From Negativicutes bacterium (lineage in GTDB: Bacteria; Bacillota_C; Negativicutes; Sporomusales_B; JARLHX01): a stretch of DNA of 13,999 bases. Shown here in pieces: positions 7,820 through 13,999 of this stretch. How positions within the stretch are numbered: position 1 is the stretch's first letter; every line of letters starts with the position of its first letter. Below the pieces are notes generated by a model. That model was not told where the DNA came from. It did not search any database and saw only the letters and a list, made by a program, of their open reading frames with translations. The stretch covers positions 1-13,999 of the forward strand of contig JARLHY010000180.1 of assembly GCA_031292015.1 (NCBI GenBank), written 5' to 3'. The position numbers were made by a program, and so were the translations under genes.

Positions 7820-7847
7820 TAAGGAGGGACTTGATTAAGTCCCTCCT
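7819..7847. repeat. right flanking palindrome, perfect 11-bp-stem hairpin
   Basis: AGGAGGGACTT (7822-7832), loop GATT, AAGTCCCTCCT (7837-7847) form a perfect 11-bp stem. On the minus strand it follows the HMA gene by about 90 bases and could end its transcript, but no T-run follows it there; on the plus strand a weak CTTGGCTTTT follows. It touches the end of element copy 2 directly. It may be a terminator or mRNA 3'-end stabiliser, or part of an outer inverted repeat. Confidence 0.55.
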
Positions 7848-7936
7848 CTTGGCTTTTACACTATATTCGTTTCTTCAATCCTTAATCCCTGCCGAATCCT
7901 GAGTCTGTTCGCAATCTACTCCTGTTGTTTTCCTGG

Positions 7937-8164
7937 CTAGCCCTGGACGGAATAGCCCAGCGTCTGCAGGGTTTCTTCGATATAGCCGCCGGGAATGACG
8001 GTAGGGTCGTAAGCCACCTTGATCGCTTTGCTGTCAAGGTCGACATCAACCTGACTGACGCCTTCCAGCTGGGAAAGGGTATTTTCAATCCTGTCCCGGC
8101 AGTGTTCGTCTTTCATTCCCCCAACCCGGTAGGTCGCTGTCTTAAAACCACTTTTCACGCTCAT
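7937..8164 (-). CDS. HMA-domain (heavy-metal-associated) protein with altered metal site
   Basis: The 75-residue protein is a single ferredoxin-like HMA domain, the fold of copper chaperones such as CopZ and of metal-ATPase N-termini. It shows the expected pattern: GGM, helix with IENTLSQLEGV, strand VDVDLDSKAIKVAYDP, and the final LGYSV. The canonical metal loop is GMxCxxC; here it reads GMKDEHC, so the first cysteine is D19 and only C22 remains. Copper transfer by the usual two-cysteine mechanism is therefore doubtful; D19, H21 and C22 could bind another metal. It starts 91 bases after metK and has AGGAGG 13 bases before its ATG. It may be co-transcribed with metK. No metal transporter or regulator lies nearby. 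Confidence 0.85.
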   Translation of the reverse strand: MSVKSGFKTATYRVGGMKDEHCRDRIENTLSQLEGVSQVDVDLDSKAIKVAYDPTVIPGGYIEETLQTLGYSVQG

Positions 8165-8255
8165 CTGGAAATACCAACCTCCTCGCTATAGCTTAGCGCT
8201 GTTAGTATTGCCAGCTTCGCCATATTCCATTTGCCTCTGTTTATCCGCAGAAGCG

Positions 8256-9446
8256 CTAAATTTTGGCTTCGCGGCGCAAGATTTCGGCTTTGTCGGTCCT
8301 CTCCCACGGCAGGTCGAGATCGAGGCGGCCGAAATGGCCATAAGCCGCGGTCTGCCGGTAAAGAGGCCTGCGCAGGTCAAGCATCTTGATGATCCCGGCC
8401 GGACGAAGATCGAAATGTTTCTGGATCAGCTGGACGATAAGGTTCTCATCCACCTTCGCCGTCCCAAAGGTTTCCACTAAAACCGAGACCGGATGGGATA
8501 CGCCAATGGCGTAAGCCAGCTGAATTTCGCATTTGTCGGCAAGGCCTGCGGCCACGACGTTCTTGGCAACATAGCGGGCGGCATAGGCCCCCGAACGGTC
8601 AACCTTTGTGGGATCTTTGCCGGAGAACGCTCCGCCGCCGTGACGGGCCATCCCGCCGTATGTATCCACAATGATCTTGCGGCCGGTCAGGCCGGCGTCG
8701 CCTTGTGGACCACCCACAACGAAACGGCCGGTAGGGTTGATATAGTACTTGGTTTTCGAGTCCAGCAGCGCAGCAGGCACCACCGGCTTGATCACCTTTT
8801 CAATGATGTCTTCCTCAATATCAGGCAGGTCGATGTCGGGACGGTGCTGGGCCGCGACGACAATGGCGTCGATCCGGACGGGTTTATCGTCCACGTACTC
8901 CACCGTGACCTGGGTTTTTCCGTCAGGACGGAGATAAGGCAGCACGCGGTTTTTCCGGACGTCAGCCAACCGCCGGGCCAGAGCGTGGGCCAGCGAAATA
9001 GGCATCGGCATGTATTCCGGCGTTTCGTTGCTGGCATAACCGAACATCATGCCCTGGTCGCCGGCGCCGATGGCCTCGAGGGCCTCCATTTCGCCTCTTT
9101 TTCCTTCCTGCGATTGGTTAACACCCATGGCGATGTCAGGCGACTGCTCGTCAATGGAAGTCATGACGCCGCAAGTATCGCCGTCAAAACCGAATTTGGC
9201 CCGGGTATAGCCAATTTCCTTGATGGTCTCCCTGACAATCTTGGGGATATCCACATAGCAACTGGTGGTTATCTCTCCCACCACATGAACAAGGCCGGTG
9301 GTAACCAGCGTCTCGCAGGCCACGCGGGCCATCGGATCGCGGGCGATGATGGCATCAAGGACGCTGTCCGAAATTTGATCGGCAATTTTGTCGGGATGCC
9401 CTTCGGTGACAGACTCAGATGTGAATAGTTTACGCATTTTTTCCAT
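8256..9446 (-). CDS. metK: S-adenosylmethionine synthetase
   Basis: MetK makes SAM from methionine and ATP. The 396-residue protein has the family motifs in order: GHPDK at 16-20 (ATP site), [12 protein letters not shown] at 127-138, and the phosphate-binding loop [16 protein letters not shown] at 270-285. The ATG at 9446 is preceded by TAGGAGG with a six-base spacer. A SAM-I riboswitch and terminator lie in its leader, so the enzyme is repressed by its product. Being placed between coaBC and priA differs from B. subtilis, where metK is elsewhere. RsmB and RlmN, encoded downstream, consume its product. Confidence 0.98.
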   Translation of the reverse strand: MEKMRKLFTSESVTEGHPDKIADQISDSVLDAIIARDPMARVACETLVTTGLVHVVGEITTSCYVDIPKIVRETIKEIGYTRAKFGFDGDTCGVMTSIDEQSPDIAMGVNQSQEGKRGEMEALEAIGAGDQGMMFGYASNETPEYMPMPISLAHALARRLADVRKNRVLPYLRPDGKTQVTVEYVDDKPVRIDAIVVAAQHRPDIDLPDIEEDIIEKVIKPVVPAALLDSKTKYYINPTGRFVVGGPQGDAGLTGRKIIVDTYGGMARHGGGAFSGKDPTKVDRSGAYAARYVAKNVVAAGLADKCEIQLAYAIGVSHPVSVLVETFGTAKVDENLIVQLIQKHFDLRPAGIIKMLDLRRPLYRQTAAYGHFGRLDLDLPWERTDKAEILRREAKI

Positions 9447-9467
9447 TGCTTACCTCCTAAACATAAT

Positions 9468-9487
9468 AAAAAAACTCCCGAAGGGAG
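9468..9487 (-). terminator. riboswitch-controlled intrinsic terminator before metK
   Basis: On the minus strand CTCCC-TTC-GGGAG (9487-9475) forms a 5-bp stem followed by seven T (9474-9468), just before the metK ribosome site. The CTCCC arm can instead pair with GGGAG at about 9500-9496, which belongs to or borders the 3' strand of aptamer helix P1. This gives the standard mutually exclusive terminator/antiterminator arrangement. Confidence 0.85.
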
Positions 9488-9499
9488 AATAACAACTCC

Positions 9500-9602
9500 C
9501 CCATCTTTGCGGGGCAGCCCCGCAGGAATTGGCACCGTTTTGGCCAGGCCAAATGGTTGCCGCGGTTTCATCGGGCCAGTCCCTCCACCAACTCTTGATG
9601 AG
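9500..9602 (-). promoter_or_regulatory. SAM-I (S-box) riboswitch aptamer controlling metK
   Basis: The minus strand carries the SAM-I core elements in order: CATCAAGAG, then GGTGGAGGGACTGGCCC, GATGAAACC (kink-turn), GGCAACC, and GGTGCCAATTCCTGC, closed by GATGGG pairing with CTCATC as helix P1. These elements are diagnostic of the S-box class. When SAM is bound, P1 holds the GATGGG strand and the downstream terminator forms; without SAM the antiterminator can form and metK is transcribed. The aptamer starts only about 50 bases after the coaBC stop, and I see no convincing promoter in that gap, so it may also act on read-through from the upstream operon. Confidence 0.96.
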
Positions 9603-9653
9603 TCATAATCTATATACTTTTCGTAAAGATTTTACTGGAAACGGCCGAAAAAA

Positions 9654-10856
9654 TCAATGGTTTTTTGTCATTAAAACAGATATTCTATCCAAAATCAGTT
9701 CAGCCAGTTCAGTTTTTGTCTGCTTGGGCAATTCTTCGATCCGCCCGTCGCTGTAAACCAGCTTGGCGATATTGGTATCGCAGTTGAAGCCGGCCCCCGG
9801 CAGGGTAATATCGTTGGCGACGATCATGTCCAGATTCTTGCGGGTCAGTTTTTCCCTAGCTGAAGCAATGAGTTCCCGGGTTTCCGCCGCGAAACCCACC
9901 AGCAGCTGACTCGTTTTCAGCCGGCCCAGTTCGGCCAGAATGTCGGGCGTCTTTTCCAGCACCACCGTCAGGGTATCGCCGGTTTTCTTGATCTTGTGCT
10001 CGCTTTTTTCGCTGGGGCGGTAATCGGCCACAGCAGCCGCTTTGATGACAATGTCACAGTCGCCGAATTCCCCCAGAACGGCCTGTCTCATCTCCTCGGC
10101 CGTCTGTACCGTCCTGACCGTAACTCCCGCCGGCTGCGACAGGCTTGCCGGGCCTGACACCAGCACCACCTCAGCCCCGCGGGCTGCGGCGCACCGGGCC
10201 AGGGCATAGCCCATCTTGCCGCTGGAATGGTTGCCGATGAACCGTACCGGATCCAGCGGTTCGCGGGTTCCGCCTGCGGTCACCACTACTTTTTTCCCAG
10301 CCAGGTCCTGGCGCGCCGCCAAGATACTTGTCACCATTTCGACGATCACCGGCGGTTCCGGGAGCCGTCCCGGCCCCTCTGTCCCACAGGCCAGCATCCC
10401 CTGCGCCGGTTCCATGACATGATAGCCAAGGCCGGCCAGTTTCGTAATATTCTGCTGGACAATTGCGTTGAGATACATGTTGGAGTTCATCGCCGGTACC
10501 AGCACCACCGGCGCCGTAGTGGCCATCACGGTGGTGGACAGAAAGTCGTCGGCGATGCCGCCCGCGATTTTGCCGATCATGTTGGCTGTTGCCGGGGCGA
10601 TCAAAAATAAGTCGGCCAAGGTGGCCAACGCAATATGTTCCACATTCCACTCTTTGGTTTCTTCCCACATGTCGACAACAACCCGGTTGCCGCTGATTTC
10701 CCTGAAAGTGAGCGGCGTAACGAACCGCGTCGCCGCCTGGGTCATGATAACATGGACCGAAGCCCCGGCCTTCTTCAGACGGCTGACCACTTCCACCACT
10801 TTGTAAGCAGCTATGCCGCCGGACACCCCGAGGACAATATTTTTTCCGGTAAGCAT
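9654..10856 (-). CDS. coaBC: bifunctional phosphopantothenoylcysteine decarboxylase / phosphopantothenate-cysteine ligase
   Basis: CoaBC carries out two successive steps of coenzyme A synthesis: it joins 4'-phosphopantothenate to cysteine (CoaB, C-terminal, CTP-dependent) and decarboxylates the product to 4'-phosphopantetheine (CoaC, N-terminal, FMN-dependent). The CoaC half (about 1-185) has GGIAAYK, catalytic H74, PAMNSNMY and C157 in the ACGTEGPGRL loop. The CoaB half has TAGGTREPLDPVRFIGN, N209, AAAVADYRP and the lysine region around K288. The 400-residue length is normal. The ATG at 10856 is preceded by GAGGAGG, which lies against the rpoZ stop 10 bases away. An upstream in-frame start at 10901 would run into rpoZ and was rejected. 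Confidence 0.97.
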   Translation of the reverse strand: MLTGKNIVLGVSGGIAAYKVVEVVSRLKKAGASVHVIMTQAATRFVTPLTFREISGNRVVVDMWEETKEWNVEHIALATLADLFLIAPATANMIGKIAGGIADDFLSTTVMATTAPVVLVPAMNSNMYLNAIVQQNITKLAGLGYHVMEPAQGMLACGTEGPGRLPEPPVIVEMVTSILAARQDLAGKKVVVTAGGTREPLDPVRFIGNHSSGKMGYALARCAAARGAEVVLVSGPASLSQPAGVTVRTVQTAEEMRQAVLGEFGDCDIVIKAAAVADYRPSEKSEHKIKKTGDTLTVVLEKTPDILAELGRLKTSQLLVGFAAETRELIASAREKLTRKNLDMIVANDITLPGAGFNCDTNIAKLVYSDGRIEELPKQTKTELAELILDRISVLMTKNH

Positions 10857-10866
10857 GACGCCTCCT

Positions 10867-11073
10867 CTACTTGATGCCAGCCTTGGTCCGTTCATAGACA
10901 ATCTTACCCTGGGCTATTTCTTCCAGGGCGATGGTCACCGGTTTGTTGGACTTGCTGTCCACCAGCGGGGCATCTCCATTCATAATTTCCCTGGCCCGTT
11001 TGGCGGCAAACACCACCAGAGTATATTTGCTGTCGACTTTTTTAACCAAAATATCAAGCGACGGATGAATCAT
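10867..11073 (-). CDS. rpoZ: RNA polymerase omega subunit
   Basis: Omega helps assembly of RNA polymerase by wrapping the C-terminus of beta'. The 68-residue protein starts MIHPSLDILVKKVDSKYTLV, then AAKRAREI and PVTIALEEIAQGKI, which is the RpoZ signature. The ATG at 11073 follows AAGGAGG with a six-base spacer. A longer frame from 11154 would overlap gmk and has no family match. It lies 17 bases after gmk, the classic gmk-rpoZ pair also seen in B. subtilis and E. coli. Confidence 0.96.
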   Translation of the reverse strand: MIHPSLDILVKKVDSKYTLVVFAAKRAREIMNGDAPLVDSKSNKPVTIALEEIAQGKIVYERTKAGIK

Positions 11074-11090
11074 ATAAGTCCTCCTTCCAA

Positions 11091-11711
11091 TCAGTCGATA
11101 CTCCCGTATTCGCAAATCATCTTGATCAGGTCGTTGTTGCGTTCGACCCGGCATTTCTCGGCAGTGATGATCGCGGCAATCTTCGCCGTCGCCAGAGCGA
11201 CCTGGTCATTCACCACAACATAATTGTATTTATAGGCGAAGGACAACTCCTCGTATGCTGCGTTGAGCCGCTTTTCAATCACTTCCGGGCTGTCGGTGCC
11301 GCGTTTGGTGATTCGCGCCGCCAGTTCCCTGATCGATGGCGGAACGATGTAGACAAACACCCCCTGCGGGAATTTGGCTTTAACCTGCAGCGCCCCCTGG
11401 GTGTCAATCTCCAGGACGACGTCTTTACCGCTATGTAGCATCTGGGTGACCCAACGGCGGGGCGTACCGTAATAATTGCCGTAAACTTCGGCCCATTCCA
11501 GCATTTCGTCATTTTTCACCATGGACTGAAAGTCTTCCGGTGCCGTGAACCAATAGTTTATGCCGTCGGTTTCCCCGGTGCGGGGCGAACGGGTCGTGGC
11601 GGATATGGAATAATTCAGATTCGGACATTGCTGCATCAGTTCTTTGCATATTGTTCCTTTGCCGGTGCCGGAGGGACCGGAAAGAACAACCAGAATACCT
11701 TGCCGCGTCAT
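11091..11711 (-). CDS. gmk: guanylate kinase
   Basis: It phosphorylates GMP to GDP with ATP, a needed step in GTP, dGTP and (p)ppGpp supply. The 206-residue length is typical. The P-loop is GPSGTGKGT at 12-20. GMP-binding segments follow: SATTRSPRTGETDGINYWF and EWAEVYGNYYGTP, then VVLEIDTQGALQVK and the lid RITKRGTDSPEVIEKRL. The ATG at 11711 has AAAGGAGA nine bases upstream. A GTG at 11738 that overlaps the remA stop lacks a ribosome site. It lies 26 bases after remA. Confidence 0.97.
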   Translation of the reverse strand: MTRQGILVVLSGPSGTGKGTICKELMQQCPNLNYSISATTRSPRTGETDGINYWFTAPEDFQSMVKNDEMLEWAEVYGNYYGTPRRWVTQMLHSGKDVVLEIDTQGALQVKAKFPQGVFVYIVPPSIRELAARITKRGTDSPEVIEKRLNAAYEELSFAYKYNYVVVNDQVALATAKIAAIITAEKCRVERNNDLIKMICEYGSID

Positions 11712-11737
11712 GTGGGCGGTTCTCCTTTCACCAGCCA

Positions 11738-12004
11738 CTACTCAGCAGGCTCTTCCGTGGTTTCTTTGCTGACAAGTCGATGTGCGACCGTTTCGGGCTG
11801 CACGGCGGATAAAACCACATGATCGCTGTCGGCGATAATGACGGCCCGGGTTCTCCGTCCATAAGTGGCATCAATCAGCATTCCCCGGTCGCGGGCTTCC
11901 TGGATGATACGTTTGATCGGCGCTGATTCCGGACTGACGATAGCGACGATCCGATTGGCGGAGACAATATTACCGAACCCAATGTTAATAAGTTTAATGT
12001 CCAT
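11738..12004 (-). CDS. remA: RemA-family (DUF370) regulatory DNA-binding protein
   Basis: RemA in B. subtilis activates biofilm matrix and osmoprotection operons by binding upstream DNA as a ring-shaped oligomer. The 88-residue protein matches this family along its length: [32 protein letters not shown] split around conserved GFGN and VSANRI, then [15 protein letters not shown]. Arginine-rich parts (RRTR) suit DNA contact. The ATG at 12004 has GGGAGG about ten bases upstream. The place between yicC and gmk is conserved in Firmicutes. Its target genes in this organism cannot be told from the window. Confidence 0.93.
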   Translation of the reverse strand: MDIKLINIGFGNIVSANRIVAIVSPESAPIKRIIQEARDRGMLIDATYGRRTRAVIIADSDHVVLSAVQPETVAHRLVSKETTEEPAE

Positions 12005-12070
12005 AGCCTTAATTCCTCCCAGTAATTTATCGATCGAATGAGCCCGCGTTTTGACGATGATTTCCCTACA

Positions 12071-12955
12071 TTACTCTATGTTTTGGATTTGCTCTCTGAC
12101 CTTCTCTATCTCACTTTTAATTTCTAATACAATATTGGCGACAGACGAATCATTGGCCTTGGACGCGATAGTGTTCGTCTCGCGGTTGACTTCCTGGACA
12201 ATGAAATCCAGCTTGCGTCCCACCGCTTCACTGGACAGCAGCGTGTCCCTGAGTTGCTCCAGGTGGCTGGAAAGCCGCACAAGTTCCTCGGTAACGCTGG
12301 TCCTGTCGGCGAACAGGGCCGCCTCCTGAAGCAGCCGGGCTTCGTCAGGTTCAGCGCCGATAGTAGCCAGGAGTTCCTTCATCCGGCCGATCAATTTTGC
12401 CCGATACTCTTCGGCGATCCGCGGCGCCCGTTCGTCAATAAACCGGACATATTCGGCCAGCTTTTCGATCCGGGCGAGCATGTCCTTTTGAATGTTGGCG
12501 CCCTCGGCCAGCCGCATGGTCATAAGATTGTTTATGGCCGTATCAATAGCCTGTGACAATTTCGGCCACAGCAGCGAAACATCCTCCGCCACTTCCTCGA
12601 TCTTGATGACATCAGGATAGCGGGCGATATGATAGATATTTTCTCCTGCCGGTACAGCGAATAAATCAGCCAGTTCTTTCAATGCTTTATGGTACGCGAT
12701 AGCCAGTTCTTTGTCAACCCTTACCGCCCGGGCCCGCTGCCCATATTCGTCGGCAGTAATAAAAACATCGATTCGCCCTCTGACCAACGTATTCGCCACC
12801 AACCGGCGGATCTTGTCCTCGAGGGAACCGAGATTTTTCGGCATACGGATGACTATTTCATTATAACGATGGTTAACGGCTTTAATTTCCACGATAAAGC
12901 GGTGTCCGGCGTCCAGGAATTCCCCGCGGCCAAACCCCGTCATGCTCTTTAGCAC
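12071..12955 (-). CDS. yicC: YicC/YloC family endoribonuclease
   Basis: Family members are endoribonucleases; E. coli YicC has been linked to small RNA decay, and B. subtilis YloC has RNase activity. The 294-residue protein starts MLKSMTGFGRGEF as the family does, has VEIKAVNHRY early, and ends in the DUF1732-type domain with REtNTIASKAND (R-E-T-N-T-I) and a coiled IKSEIEKVREQIQNIE. The start is GTG at 12955, preceded by AGGAAGGAG at nine bases; the ATG four codons later would remove the conserved first residues. It opens the cluster after a terminator and is followed by remA after 66 bases, in which I see nothing. Confidence 0.94.
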   Translation of the reverse strand: MLKSMTGFGRGEFLDAGHRFIVEIKAVNHRYNEIVIRMPKNLGSLEDKIRRLVANTLVRGRIDVFITADEYGQRARAVRVDKELAIAYHKALKELADLFAVPAGENIYHIARYPDVIKIEEVAEDVSLLWPKLSQAIDTAINNLMTMRLAEGANIQKDMLARIEKLAEYVRFIDERAPRIAEEYRAKLIGRMKELLATIGAEPDEARLLQEAALFADRTSVTEELVRLSSHLEQLRDTLLSSEAVGRKLDFIVQEVNRETNTIASKANDSSVANIVLEIKSEIEKVREQIQNIE

Positions 12956-12983
12956 TGAGAGTTGCTCCTTCCTATGCGTTGTT

Positions 12984-13010
12984 ATTATTCGCGTTATAAA
13001 AATTCTTTAA
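12984..13010 (-). promoter_or_regulatory. weak promoter candidate for the yicC operon
   Basis: In the AT-rich gap between the upstream terminator and yicC, the minus strand has AATAAT (12989-12984), one mismatch to TATAAT, with TTAAAG at 13010-13005 as a poor -35 at 15 bases. The terminator upstream means a promoter should exist in this gap, but the exact hexamers are uncertain. An alternative reading is a sigma-H-like pair, AGGTTAA and GCGAATAA. Confidence 0.3.
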
Positions 13011-13070
13011 CCTGCGATTTTAAAAATTTACTTCTCTCCTGCGCCCTGTAATTCCTTTATTCGCCAACAA

Positions 13071-13094
13071 TAAAAAAAGGAGGATTTCCCCCCT
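13071..13094 (-). terminator. intrinsic terminator of the secreted-protein gene
   Basis: On the minus strand AGGGGG-GAAAT-CCTCCT forms a six-pair stem (one G-T wobble) directly followed by seven T at 13078-13072. It begins 15 bases after the stop codon of the gene at 13110-13709 and separates that gene from the yicC operon. Confidence 0.82.
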
Positions 13095-13109
13095 GAAAAT
13101 CGATCCCAA

Positions 13110-13709
13110 TCACTTATATTGGGTCAAATCAAAGCTAAACCGGCGTTCCTGCCTGCCGCTGTTGATTTGCAGCACGAGCGGCTTATCAGTGGCGATATCT
13201 TTGCTTTTGAAATAGATATAAGCATGACAGACATAAACCGGCGGCGTCTCCGGCGACCACGGGGCCTTTTCAGCCTTCGGCGGCCTTGTACCCGTATATT
13301 CTTTCACCGTCTTTTTATCCTGCTTCACCACTGCGGCCAGTTTGTCGGAAAAGTTGGGCTCGCTGCCTGACACCACCACCCCGAAAATGACATAGCCGTT
13401 ATAGTCGGTCAGGATCTTTTCGGCATCAGCCCGGTTTATCCCCTGGGCGTTCAGCGCTTTATCCCTGGCGTCGGCGGCCAGCAGCAAAAACGGCGTGTAG
13501 ACATAGGCCCGTTCAGCGGTCTCATCCAGTTTTTCGGACCTTTCCTCGTACACCGTCCAGGGCTGAAGAAATTCGGCCAGCGACTTGCCGGCGTTGGTTC
13601 TGCCGTAGTTCTGGGCCTCGTCGATCAAACCGGCGTTGACAGGCGCTACAGCGGCTACCGGGACACAAAGGCAAAATAGCAACGTCATTACCAAACAACA
13701 AACTCGCAC
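13110..13709 (-). CDS. small exported protein of unknown function
   Basis: I do not recognise this 199-residue protein. It has a clear signal peptide: MRVCC, a hydrophobic core LVMTLLFCLCVPVAAVA, and a probable cleavage after PVNA near residue 26. No lipobox follows, so the mature protein would be free outside the inner membrane. The mature part is hydrophilic with alternating charged and aromatic stretches (NGYVIFGVVVSG, PVYVCHAYIYFKSKD), and ends in SFDLTQYK; it looks like a compact beta-rich domain. It starts at GTG 13709, with AGGAGG seven bases upstream. It is a single-gene unit: promoter candidate upstream, terminator downstream. The leader has a hairpin overlapping the ribosome site. 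It may be lineage-specific. Confidence 0.8.
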   Translation of the reverse strand: MRVCCLVMTLLFCLCVPVAAVAPVNAGLIDEAQNYGRTNAGKSLAEFLQPWTVYEERSEKLDETAERAYVYTPFLLLAADARDKALNAQGINRADAEKILTDYNGYVIFGVVVSGSEPNFSDKLAAVVKQDKKTVKEYTGTRPPKAEKAPWSPETPPVYVCHAYIYFKSKDIATDKPLVLQINSGRQERRFSFDLTQYK

Positions 13710-13716
13710 CGGGACA

Positions 13717-13735
13717 CCTCCTAGTTTTACTAGGA
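13717..13735 (-). promoter_or_regulatory. hairpin overlapping the ribosome-binding site of the secreted-protein gene
   Basis: On the minus strand TCCTAGT-AAA-ACTAGGA (13735-13719) is a perfect 7-bp stem with a three-base loop. Its 3' arm contains four of the six bases of the AGGAGG ribosome site (13722-13717). When folded it should reduce ribosome access. No T-run follows, so it is not a normal terminator. Confidence 0.5.
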
Positions 13736-13759
13736 ACAGTCTGCCCGGGAAGTGGCGAT

Positions 13760-13789
13760 ATTATCCAGTTTGATGAAAAAGAAGATCAA
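13760..13789 (-). promoter_or_regulatory. sigma-A-type promoter candidate for the secreted-protein gene
   Basis: The minus strand has TTGATC (13789-13784), 18 bases, then GATAAT (13765-13760). The matches are 4 of 6 to TTGACA and 5 of 6 to TATAAT. Transcription would start near 13753, giving a leader of about 44 bases that contains the ribosome-site hairpin. Confidence 0.45.
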
Positions 13790-13833
13790 CGAAGAGTAGA
13801 CAAGCCTATTTCACTCTTGTTCTCCAGCCGTTA

Positions 13834-13999
13834 TCAACGATGCCTTTCCCTCTCCTCCAGGCTTTTCCCGCTTTCCGCCGCAAAAGTGCCGGTCGGCGAA
13901 GTTCCGGAGCAAGGCGCTGTATGGCTAAGGCCGACAGCTATCGTACCGTCGCCCATGACGCATCCGTGCGCAGGGGCTCCTCGCGCGGTCCTCCTTGAC
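13834..13999 (-). other. GC-rich edge region with an open frame, possibly gene end or structured RNA
   Basis: On the minus strand one frame stays open from the window edge to TGA at 13836-13834, giving 54 residues (for example HGCVMGDGTIAVGLSHTAP) that I cannot assign. The stretch is much richer in GC than the AT-rich leader that follows and can form several local stems, such as CGACGG/CTGTCG and CGCCG/CGGCG. It could be the 3' end of a gene that enters from outside, an untranslated RNA, or chance. The remaining sequence from 13741 to 13833 shows only the promoter candidate. Confidence 0.2.

Noticed and set aside
8193..8259. Inverted repeat TTAGCGCT / AGCGCTAA between metK and the HMA gene.
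   Set aside because: Eight bases separated by 51 is weak, one arm overlaps the metK stop, and there is no T-run, so no function can be supported.

Overview
The window is a GC-rich bacterial chromosome segment in which every convincing gene lies on the minus strand. The order yicC-remA-gmk-rpoZ-coaBC-metK-(HMA protein)-priA-def-fmt-DUF116-rsmB-rlmN is a housekeeping cluster known from Firmicutes; Bacillus subtilis has the same backbone without metK, the HMA gene and the DUF116 gene. RemA, a metK preceded by a SAM-I riboswitch, and strong AGGAGG-type ribosome sites agree with a Firmicute. The high GC and the extra genes suggest a Clostridia or Negativicutes (Sporomusa-type) lineage; that placement is an inference.

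Layout in the direction of transcription, from high to low coordinates. 13999-13710: a GC-rich edge region of unknown nature, then a promoter candidate and a leader with a hairpin over the ribosome site. 13709-13110: a small secreted protein of unknown function, closed by an intrinsic terminator at 13094-13071. 12955-9654: yicC, remA, gmk, rpoZ and coaBC, tightly packed. 9602-9468: SAM-I riboswitch with terminator, controlling metK (9446-8256), followed by a 75-residue HMA-domain protein (8164-7937). 7936-7388: 549 bases without a gene, occupied by a 304-bp inverted-repeat element between two copies of a palindrome. 7387-270: priA, def, fmt, a DUF116 membrane protein, rsmB and rlmN, with short gaps and one overlap (def/fmt). 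269-22: a second copy of the element, touching the rlmN stop codon.

The genes serve nucleotide and cofactor supply (gmk, coaBC, metK), transcription (rpoZ), RNA turnover (yicC), matrix gene control (remA), replication restart (priA), and translation initiation and ribosome methylation (def, fmt, rsmB, rlmN). MetK makes SAM, which RsmB and RlmN consume, so its riboswitch regulates supply to enzymes of the same cluster.

Most of the window is ordinary core genome. The least explained parts are the two MITE-like elements, the palindromes around the second one, the HMA protein that lacks one metal-binding cysteine, the DUF116 protein, and the secreted protein with its leader. I see no defence system, CRISPR array, tRNA, rRNA, prophage or intact transposase.
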